Positions 57,686-64,000 of a stretch of 64,000 bases of DNA are shown piece after piece. The stretch comes from Nonomuraea angiospora. Lineage in GTDB: Bacteria > Actinomycetota > Actinomycetes > Streptosporangiales > Streptosporangiaceae. Below the pieces are notes generated by a model. That model had not been told where the DNA came from and did no database searches. It worked only from the letters and a program-made list of their open reading frames with translations. Where the stretch lies: NCBI RefSeq assembly GCF_014873145.1, contig NZ_JADBEK010000001.1:1178001-1242000 (forward strand), in the 5' to 3' direction. The first letter of the stretch is position 1. Every line of letters starts with the position of its first letter. Position numbers and translations under genes: made by a program.

Positions 57686-57975
57686 GAGCCTCCCCCCGCC
57701 GCACCCACCCCGACCGGGCCCGGCCCGGGCCGCGGACGCCCTGTCCGGATCCGCCGACTCCGCTTCCTGCGGCTCACACTCGTGATCCTCGTCATCACGT
57801 CCATCATGACCGATCCGCGCCTACCGCTCGCACCACGTCGACGCTCTCTCGCAACTCCGGCCGTACGTACCACTGCGGCGCTCTGTCGAAGGGCCTGCCG
57901 TTCGCGCACGCCCGCGCTTCGCCGGAACGTGTCCGGCACCGCCCCCTCTCCCTCCGTCGAGAGGGCGCGGAACTT
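57686..57975. other. Gap between kinase and response regulator genes
   Basis: The 290-bp spacing is unusually long for a two-component pair. A minus-strand frame is open across it, but its composition is unlike a protein (Arg/Gly-rich), so I see no gene. It may hold an internal promoter for the regulator. Confidence 0.35.
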
Positions 57976-59112
57976 TCAGGCGGGTCCAGGAATCTCCCAC
58001 GACGCGTGCACGCCGAACCCCCTTTCCGGAAGCGGGCCGGCCTCGAAGGTGCCGCCGTACAGCAGAGCCCGTTCGCGCATTCCCGCCAGGCCGTGCCCGC
58101 CCGGCCGCCCCGGCAGCATCCGTTGCCCAGGCCCGTCGTCGACCACGGAGATCCGCAACCTCCCGTCGGCGACCGACACGCCGGCCTGGCAGTGGGCGGG
58201 AGCGGCGTGCTTGACGACGTTGGTGATCGCCTCCTGGAGGATGCGGTAAACGGCCGGCGCCATGCTGTCGGGCACGGTTCCGTTCACCGACAGATCGACC
58301 TGCACGCCGGCCTCCGCCGCCTGGCGCGCCAGGGACGGCAGGTCGGCGAGCCGGGGGAGCGGTGTGCTGTCGGGCGCGCTGCCGGGTGCGCGAAGCGCGC
58401 CGAGAAAATGGCGCATCTCCGCGAGCGAGCCGCGCCCGATCTCCTCGATGGCCCGCAACGCCTTGCGCCCCTCCTCCGGATGCTTGTCCAGGACCTTGGC
58501 CGCCACCCCTGCCTTGACGGTGATCATGCTCATCGAATGCGCGACGACGTCGTGCAACTCGCGCGCGATCCGCAGGCGTTCGTCGGTCGCCGCCTGCTCG
58601 GCCTGCCTCCTGGCGTCGCGGGCGGCGAACTCGCGGCGGGTGCGCGCCGCGGTGCCGAGACTCCAGCTCGCTGCGAGGACCAGCCAGGCCGTGCCGAGGA
58701 TGAAGACGGGGTCGGGCCAGCCGTTCGAATATTGTGCTGGGCCCGACATCGAGACCAGCAGCGAGCCTCCGTTGACGAGCAGGCCCGACACCAGGGCGAT
58801 CGCCGATCGCCACACCGGCCGGCCGGTCGCCACCGGGTAGATGGCCAGGGCCGCCACCACCGTCGGCATCAGCCGGTTGGCCTGGACCGAGAGCACGGCG
58901 ATGCCGAGCAGGATCGCACTGTAGTAGGCGGGCTCCGGCCATACCCGCCGCACCGCCACGGGCACCGCGAGCAGCCAGCAGAGCGCGGTGGTCACGGCGT
59001 TCGTGGTCAGCTCCGGCGGACTCGCCGTGGACGCCAGCGCGAGCAGCACCGCGACCACGGTGTCGGCCAGGATGAGCAGCCAGGGCGGAGGCCGTCGGGC
59101 GAGTAGATTCAC
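57976..59112 (-). CDS. Sensor histidine kinase (HPK7/DesK-like)
   Basis: 378 residues from GTG 59112. Four to six N-terminal membrane helices at about 10-155 (LLILADTVVAVLLALASTA, VVAALAIYPVA, FILGTAWLVLAASW). The phospho-His box is ERLRIARELHDVVAHSMSMI, and the HATPase N- and G-boxes are YRILQEAITNVVKHA, VVDDGPGQ and GLAGMRERALLYGG. It probably senses a membrane signal and pairs with the response regulator at 57047. Confidence 0.93.
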   Translation of the reverse strand: MNLLARRPPPWLLILADTVVAVLLALASTASPPELTTNAVTTALCWLLAVPVAVRRVWPEPAYYSAILLGIAVLSVQANRLMPTVVAALAIYPVATGRPVWRSAIALVSGLLVNGGSLLVSMSGPAQYSNGWPDPVFILGTAWLVLAASWSLGTAARTRREFAARDARRQAEQAATDERLRIARELHDVVAHSMSMITVKAGVAAKVLDKHPEEGRKALRAIEEIGRGSLAEMRHFLGALRAPGSAPDSTPLPRLADLPSLARQAAEAGVQVDLSVNGTVPDSMAPAVYRILQEAITNVVKHAAPAHCQAGVSVADGRLRISVVDDGPGQRMLPGRPGGHGLAGMRERALLYGGTFEAGPLPERGFGVHASWEIPGPA

Positions 59113-59161
59113 AGCCCGACGTTATCGAGGAACGGCCGGGGGCGAATCGGAGCACGGGCCG

Positions 59162-59217
59162 TCGGACCAGGGTCGTACTCCGCCCACGTATGCCGGTACC
59201 GTATGCCCCTGGTCCGA
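59162..59217. promoter_or_regulatory. Regulatory region between kinase and peptidase genes
   Basis: TCGGACCAGGG (59162-59172) and CCCTGGTCCGA (59207-59217) are perfect inverted repeats 34 bp apart. Inside them CGTATGCC occurs twice as a direct repeat (59187-59194, 59200-59207). The layout between divergent genes suggests response-regulator binding. Confidence 0.5.
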
Positions 59218-59278
59218 TCCCAAAGATCGGATCCGGCTCCGATGTGCGGACCCACCGCCGTACAGGATCGTTGCCGCC

Positions 59279-60751
59279 ATGAACCGACGCAGACTCATCG
59301 CTCTGTGCCTGGCGGCCTGTCTCGCCGTGCCGCTCGGCGGTATCGCGCTGGCCTCGGCGCAGGCCCACGGCCTGGTGTGGAAGGACTGCGGTGACGGCCT
59401 GCGATGCGCCAACCTCGTCGTTCCCGTGGACTGGGCCGACCCGGGCGGGCCGAAGACCGCGGTGCACGTGGCCGAAGCACCCGCGACAGGCAAGAGCATG
59501 GGACCACTGATCATCAACCTCGGCGGCCCCGGCACCACCACGGCGATACTCAGGCCGAAAAACACCGCCGACACCCCACCCGAGTGGCCCATCCTGCTCA
59601 AGCAGCTGCGCAGCCGGTTCGACGTCATCGCCATCGATCCGCGCGGACTGTCCGAGCCCGGCAGCGGAGCGAAGACGGTGAACTGCGCGGAGCCCGACGC
59701 GTCCATCTACGGACTGATCAGCGCGCGGACGAAGCAGGACTGGGACGCCCACGCCGCCCAGAACGCGGCCCATCAGGCGAGCTGCCGCAAGACGGCGGGG
59801 GCGGCCTGGCGCGGCATGACGGCCTGGAACGTGGCGCACGACCTCGACGCGCTCCGCGCCGAACTCGGCCAGGACAAACTCATCTACGTGGGCAACTCCT
59901 ACGGCACCGTCTACGCCCAGGCGTACCTAGAGCTGTTCCCGCAGCGGGTCGGCCGCATGTACTTCGACGGCACCGCCGATCACACCCAGCAGGAGTTCGA
60001 GCCCTGGCTACGCAACTACGCGCTCACGCAGGAGCGCCATCTCACCCGCTTCCGCGACTGGTGCGCCCGCCGTTCGGACTGCGCCCTGCACGGCAGGGAC
60101 GCGGGCAAGGCGTGGGACGAACTGGTCGCGAGGGTCCGCCGCGCGCCACTGCCGGCCTCCGCTGGCCGGAAGGTGACCGAAGGACAGCTGTACGCTGCCG
60201 CGATCAAAGGCATGAACCCGCCGAGATGGCCACTGCTCGCCACCGCCATCCGCAAGGCCCTCGACGGCGACGCCGGCAACTTCCTAGCAGCAGAGCTCGC
60301 GCCGGACACGGGCAACTCATACGTGAGCCAGGACTCCTTGTGCAACGACTTCATGCCGAAGCTGCCGACGTATGAGGAGTTCCAGGGCATCGAGGCCCGG
60401 CTTCGCGAGATCGCGCCGAGGTTCGGCTGGATCGAGGGCCGCCTCGAGCTCGGGCGCTGCTGGGGCCGCAGCGGAGGCGCGTCCTGGGCGCCGCACCCGC
60501 TGCGCGTGAAGAACGTCCCGCCGGTCCTGTTCGCGATCGGGGAGCTCGACAACACCACCAACTATCTCGGGCAGCAGCACGTGGCCGAGCAGATTTCCTC
60601 CGCGCGCGTGTTGTGGCACGGCGATGGCCACGGGTCGTGGGCGAGCAACTCCTGCCTGCGGCGCCATGTCTTCGCCTATCTGACCACGGGCGCGCTGCCC
60701 GCCCCCGGCACCCGCTGCCCGGCCGAACGCATCCAGAAGGTGGGGAAATGA
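59279..60751 (+). CDS. Secreted alpha/beta hydrolase, S33/TAP-like peptidase
   Basis: 490 residues with a signal peptide (LIALCLAACLAVPLGGIALA, cleavage near ASA-QA). The alpha/beta-hydrolase part has oxyanion segment INLGGPG, nucleophile S207 in VGNSYGTVYAQ, catalytic Asp in AIGELDNTTNY, and His in WHGDGHGSWA. The C-terminal TAP-like domain is present. Streptomyces relatives are secreted tripeptidyl aminopeptidases. It overlaps the ABC ATPase start by 4 nt and is probably induced by the divergent two-component system, possibly to deal with a peptide at the cell surface. Confidence 0.88.
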   Translation: MNRRRLIALCLAACLAVPLGGIALASAQAHGLVWKDCGDGLRCANLVVPVDWADPGGPKTAVHVAEAPATGKSMGPLIINLGGPGTTTAILRPKNTADTPPEWPILLKQLRSRFDVIAIDPRGLSEPGSGAKTVNCAEPDASIYGLISARTKQDWDAHAAQNAAHQASCRKTAGAAWRGMTAWNVAHDLDALRAELGQDKLIYVGNSYGTVYAQAYLELFPQRVGRMYFDGTADHTQQEFEPWLRNYALTQERHLTRFRDWCARRSDCALHGRDAGKAWDELVARVRRAPLPASAGRKVTEGQLYAAAIKGMNPPRWPLLATAIRKALDGDAGNFLAAELAPDTGNSYVSQDSLCNDFMPKLPTYEEFQGIEARLREIAPRFGWIEGRLELGRCWGRSGGASWAPHPLRVKNVPPVLFAIGELDNTTNYLGQQHVAEQISSARVLWHGDGHGSWASNSCLRRHVFAYLTTGALPAPGTRCPAERIQKVGK

Positions 60752-61704
60752 TCGAGGTCACAGAACTGACGAAGGTGTACGGCTCCACGCGCGCGGTGTC
60801 CGGGCTCACGTTCGACGTAAAACCCGGGCAGGTCACCGGGTTCCTCGGGCACAACGGCGCCGGCAAGTCCACCACCATGCGCATGATCCTCGGCCTCCAC
60901 ACTCCCACGTCGGGCAAGGCGTTGATCAACGGCGTCCGCAAACAGGATCTGCGCGACCCCATGCGCGAGGTCGGCGCCATGCTCGACGCGGCCGAGGTGC
61001 AGGGCGGGCGCAGCGCGTTCGCTCACCTCCAGGCGCTGGCCTACGCGGGCGGGATCGGGCGCCGCAGGGTTGTGGAGGTGCTGGAGGAGGTCGGACTGTC
61101 CGGGGTGGCCCGCAAGCGGATCGCCGGATTCTCCCAGGGGATGCGCCAGCGCCTCGGCATCGCGGCGGCACTGCTCGGTGACCCAGGAGTGCTCATCCTC
61201 GACGAGCCGGCCAACGGCCTCGACCCCGACGGCATCCGCTGGCTCAGGACAATGCTCAGATCCCTGGCGGCCGAGGGCCGCACCGTCCTGCTGTCGAGCC
61301 ACCTGATGACCGAGATGTCCCTCACCGCCGACCGGCTCATCATCATCGGCCAGGGCAGGCTGATCGAGGACGTCTCGACGGCGGACCTGCTGGCCCGCTT
61401 CCAGAGCGGCGTACTGGTCCGATCACCCCACGCGGCCCACCTGTCCAGAGCACTCGAAGCGGCCGGAGCAACCATACGCCCCGCTCAGGACGCCGAAGCC
61501 GGCGAGGAGCCGGTGCCCGGCCGGCCCGCAGGCGCTGGAGCCGATGCGCGCTCCGTGCGGGACGCCGGCGGAGAGGAATTGCTGGTGGCCGGCCTGACCG
61601 CAGCCGTCATCGGCGACATCGCCCTGGCGAACGGCTGCGCCGTTCACGAGCTGGTGTCACGCCGGACATCACTGGAGGAAGCCTTCATGGAGATCACCCA
61701 ATGA
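60748..61704 (+). CDS. ABC exporter ATP-binding protein
   Basis: 318 residues: Walker A GHNGAGKST, Q-loop-type segment near residue 80, signature FSQGMRQRLGIAAAL, Walker B VLILDEPANGLDP, switch His in LLSSHLMTEM. The DRA/CcmA subgroup motifs and C-terminal extension mark it as an exporter ATPase for a separate membrane partner (next gene). It is translationally coupled to both neighbours. Confidence 0.92.
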   Translation: MIEVTELTKVYGSTRAVSGLTFDVKPGQVTGFLGHNGAGKSTTMRMILGLHTPTSGKALINGVRKQDLRDPMREVGAMLDAAEVQGGRSAFAHLQALAYAGGIGRRRVVEVLEEVGLSGVARKRIAGFSQGMRQRLGIAAALLGDPGVLILDEPANGLDPDGIRWLRTMLRSLAAEGRTVLLSSHLMTEMSLTADRLIIIGQGRLIEDVSTADLLARFQSGVLVRSPHAAHLSRALEAAGATIRPAQDAEAGEEPVPGRPAGAGADARSVRDAGGEELLVAGLTAAVIGDIALANGCAVHELVSRRTSLEEAFMEITQ

Positions 61705-62453
61705 TCAACGTCGTCGCATCGGAATGGCTCAAGCTACGCTCGCTCCGATCCACCTACTACGTCCTCGCCTCCACTCTCTCGGCCCTTGCGCTCACCGGCT
61801 TCGCCGCCTACTCGATCTCGCACTACTTCGACACCAACGGCCCCGGCGGCGATCCCGTCGGCACGGGTCTCAGCCTCAGCGCCGACATTCCGCCTGTGCT
61901 GTTCGGCATGCTGGGCGTGTTCGCCATCTCCGGCGAGTACGCCACCGGCATGATCAGAATCACGCTGACCACGATCCGGAGCCGGTGGACGCTCCTTCTG
62001 GCCAAGGCAGCCGTGGTGGCCGCCGTGGCCGCTGTCGCGGGCCAAATGCTGGCGTTCGCCACCTACTTCACCGCACAGGCCGTGGTGGCCGGGCGTCCGA
62101 TCGGCGCCTCGTTCGCCGAACATGCGGCCCTGGCCGAGGTGCTGACCACCGGCGCCGGTTCCGCCGTCGCCGCGGTGCTGGGGCTGGGCCTGGCGACGGT
62201 CCTGCGGTCGACACCGGGAGCGCTCATCGCGCTGGTCGTCCTCCCGCTGTCCCCGATCGTGCTCGAGCGCTTCCTGCCGGCTCCGTGGAACGACTGGATC
62301 AACTCCCTGACGATTCCGTCACTGGCCAGGCAACTGGCCGCTGTACCCGACGCCGGAGCCTTCGGTCCCTCAACGGCCGCCGCCATCCTGGTGGGTTATG
62401 TCGTGGTGTCCCTCCTGCCGGCAACCCTGGCGATCAACCACCGCGACGCCTGA
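61701..62453 (+). CDS. ABC exporter membrane protein
   Basis: 250 residues with six predicted helices (YYVLASTLSALALTGFAAYS, VLFGMLGVFAISGEYATGM, AAVVAAVAAVAGQMLAFATY, AALIALVVLPLSPIVLERFL). The ISGEYATGMIRITL motif is typical of ABC-2-type permeases of antibiotic exporters. The start overlaps the ATPase stop by 4 nt. With the ATPase it likely expels a peptide or lipid-like compound. Confidence 0.9.
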   Translation: MINVVASEWLKLRSLRSTYYVLASTLSALALTGFAAYSISHYFDTNGPGGDPVGTGLSLSADIPPVLFGMLGVFAISGEYATGMIRITLTTIRSRWTLLLAKAAVVAAVAAVAGQMLAFATYFTAQAVVAGRPIGASFAEHAALAEVLTTGAGSAVAAVLGLGLATVLRSTPGALIALVVLPLSPIVLERFLPAPWNDWINSLTIPSLARQLAAVPDAGAFGPSTAAAILVGYVVVSLLPATLAINHRDA

Positions 62454-62894
62454 CTTCGGACCCTCCTGGGCGGCCAGTACGTGGAAAGGACAGCTATCAC
62501 GTGCATAGCCGCTCACCGCTTCGCTACGGGCCGGGACTGCCCGAGGTGCGTGCGGTGAGTGCCAGCCGGTTGCTCGTGCGGGGCGTGACGGTAGACAGCG
62601 GACATGCGTGGCGCCCGCCGGCGCGGACCACAGCGGCGCATGAGGGAGATCCAGAACGTGGCTGGGATGAATCGGTGTTCCGTAGGGGATCCTCAACCGG
62701 AACACCCGCCGGACCTCCCGCGCGAGATGCGGCTGTCACCCAGCGGGGGACGGCGTCCTGCTCCCAAAGCTGTCTCGAATCCCGATGCAGCTGTGAGCCA
62801 GACCACGCTTGAGGTTGACCTTGGGTCAGGGTGGAAGCTCGGCGCAGCGGCGAGACGCCGACCCGGACGTAACAACTTCGAAGGGCAAACCACC
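62454..62894. other. Intergenic region before the serine hydrolase gene
   Basis: Holds a hairpin GGTGTTCCG/CGGAACACC at 62674-62682 and 62698-62706, and a MerR-like dyad core TTGACCTTGGGTCAGGGTGG starting at 62815. A plus-strand frame is open from ATG 62640 into the hydrolase gene, but residues from it show no family similarity, so I do not call it coding. No clear gene. Confidence 0.4.
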
Positions 62895-64000
62895 ATGACG
62901 ATCACCCGTTCCGATCAGGACAAGGGCACCCTGCCGGCAGCCGCGGCCGGGCAGGACCGCCCGGAGCTGCACAAGGCGATCGAGGAGATCGTCGAGTCCG
63001 GTTTCCTCGGGGTGTCGCTGCGCGTGCACGATGAGCGGGGCGAGTGGGTCGGCAGCGCCGGGGTGGCCGAGCTGGGCGGCACTGCCAAGCCGCCGGTCAA
63101 CGGGCATGCCCGGATCGGCAGCAACACCAAGACCTTCACCGCGACCCTGGTGCTGCAGCTGGTGGCCGAGGGCAAGCTCGAGCTGGATACCTCGGCGGCG
63201 GACTACCTGCCCGAGTTCGGGCTGGATCGGCGGATCACGGTGCGGATGCTGTTGCAGCACACCAGCGGGCTGTTCAACTTCACCGGCGAGGTCTACGACG
63301 ACGGGACGATCGTGCACGGGATCCCCGTGCCCTACAGCACCACGGGCAAGGAGTGGGTGGACAACCGGTTCCATACCTACCGGCCTGAGGAGCTGGTACG
63401 TCTGGCGCTGTCCAAGCCGGCCCGGTTCGAGCCGGGCACGGGCTGGAGCTATGCCAACACCAACTACGTGCTGGCCCGGCTGCTGATCGAGAAGGTCACC
63501 GGCCGCTCGCTGGCCGAAGAGATGCAGCGACTGATCCTGGGGCCGCTCGGGCTGTCGGGCACCGTGGTGCCGGACGCCTCGCCGGAGATTCCTGCGCCGC
63601 ACGCCCACATCTACTACCGCCACGAGGAAGACGGCCAGCACAAGACGATCGACATCACCCGCTACAACCCCTCCTGGGTCTCCACCGGCGGTGACATGAT
63701 CTCGACCACCCGGGATCTGCACACGTTCATCTCCGCGCTGGTAGGTGGCAAGCTCCTGCCGGCCGCACTGCTGGCCGAGATGTGCACCCCGCACGCCACG
63801 GGCATCCCGAACATGGACTACGGGCTGGGGGTGTTCGTCCAGAAAACCGACTGCGGCGGCACCGTCATCACCCACAACGGTGGCAACGTCGGCTCCGCGA
63901 CACTGATGTACAGCACGCCCGACGGCATCAAGACCCTGACCGCCGTACTGAACTGGGTGGACGACGCCGCCATGTCCATAGCGACAGCGTTCCCGAACGC
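62895..64000 (+). CDS. Beta-lactamase-fold serine hydrolase (D-Ala-D-Ala carboxypeptidase or esterase type), partial
   Basis: The gene continues past the window end; 368 codons are visible. Catalytic motifs of the class C/esterase group: S76-N-T-K79 (SxxK) in ARIGSNTKTFTA, Y186-A-N188 in GWSYANTNYVLA, and H327-N-G in VITHNGGN, which replaces the usual KTG. There is no signal peptide, which argues for a cytoplasmic esterase or a peptidase exported another way. The start ATG 62895 has a weak GAAGGG ribosome site 10 nt upstream. Substrate unknown. Confidence 0.85.
   Translation, partial: MTITRSDQDKGTLPAAAAGQDRPELHKAIEEIVESGFLGVSLRVHDERGEWVGSAGVAELGGTAKPPVNGHARIGSNTKTFTATLVLQLVAEGKLELDTSAADYLPEFGLDRRITVRMLLQHTSGLFNFTGEVYDDGTIVHGIPVPYSTTGKEWVDNRFHTYRPEELVRLALSKPARFEPGTGWSYANTNYVLARLLIEKVTGRSLAEEMQRLILGPLGLSGTVVPDASPEIPAPHAHIYYRHEEDGQHKTIDITRYNPSWVSTGGDMISTTRDLHTFISALVGGKLLPAALLAEMCTPHATGIPNMDYGLGVFVQKTDCGGTVITHNGGNVGSATLMYSTPDGIKTLTAVLNWVDDAAMSIATAFPN

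Noticed and set aside
62454..62894. A group II intron or other ribozyme fragment before the hydrolase gene
   Set aside because: One hairpin is visible, but there is no intron-encoded protein, domain V or splice-site motif.
62640..62894. N-terminal extension of the serine hydrolase
   Set aside because: The frame is open in phase, but the residues are Pro/Arg/Ser-rich and unlike the family; ATG 62895 has a ribosome site.

Overview
This is a GC-rich, gene-dense stretch of an actinomycete chromosome. Spo0M-free conservon genes (cvnA, cvnB, cvnC), a SARP/NB-ARC/TPR regulator, two ECF sigma factor/membrane-protein pairs (one partner of the CU044_5270 type), a deazaflavin-type reductase, frequent GTG starts and tRNA genes without an encoded CCA all point to the Streptosporangiaceae/Streptomyces side of the phylum. 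Nonomuraea or a close relative is my best guess, which is inference only.

Layout. 0-2.5 kb: a reductase-hemerythrin fusion, four minus-strand tRNA genes of unusual sequence, and a MerR regulator. 2.4-6.7 kb: a TetR gene divergent from a TetX-like FAD monooxygenase with a clear shared operator, a LysR gene divergent from a small SnoaL-like protein, and a tandem P-loop kinase-like protein. 6.8-10.3 kb: a cvnABC conservon lacking the usual cvnD GTPase. 10.7-13.6 kb: an orphan substrate-binding lipoprotein, an aldo/keto reductase-TetR operon with its operator, and a LuxR remnant.

13.8-27.0 kb is the most distinctive block: a 982-residue SARP-NB-ARC-TPR regulator, then three 11-bp-phased direct repeats placed as expected for a SARP site, then two very large secreted proteins in one operon (a three-LamG protein and a 1982-residue RHS/YD-repeat protein with a glycine-rich C-terminal tail). 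No immunity gene follows the RHS gene on its strand. 27.1-34.4 kb: an HTH membrane protein, a secreted DUF1838-like protein coupled to a nitrilase-fold protein that has lost two catalytic residues, a TetR gene, an XRE-cupin/acetyltransferase pair, and RpiR divergent from threonine synthase.

34.4-38.9 kb is a five-gene operon joining a biotin-type ECF transporter (bioY, bioM, bioN) to an AMP-forming ligase and a thiolase, resembling B. subtilis yhfU-yhfT-yhfS. The thiolase lacks two usual active-site residues. 39-48 kb holds small regulator/target pairs (ArsR/AHSA1, HTH/SDR, MarR/quinone oxidoreductase, TetR with NmrA and a deleted FAD oxidase), several with clean palindromic operators, and a stand-alone MASE1 protein. 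48.2-54 kb: two ECF sigma operons around a membrane glycosyltransferase-like gene and a WYL regulator.

54.6-57 kb carries a second copy of the FAD monooxygenase/TetR pair with nearly the same operator. Its TetR gene is cut short and lies beside fragments of a tyrosine recombinase and a Tn3-family transposase. 57-62.5 kb: a two-component system divergent from a secreted S33 peptidase and an ABC exporter. The window ends inside a beta-lactamase-fold serine hydrolase gene.
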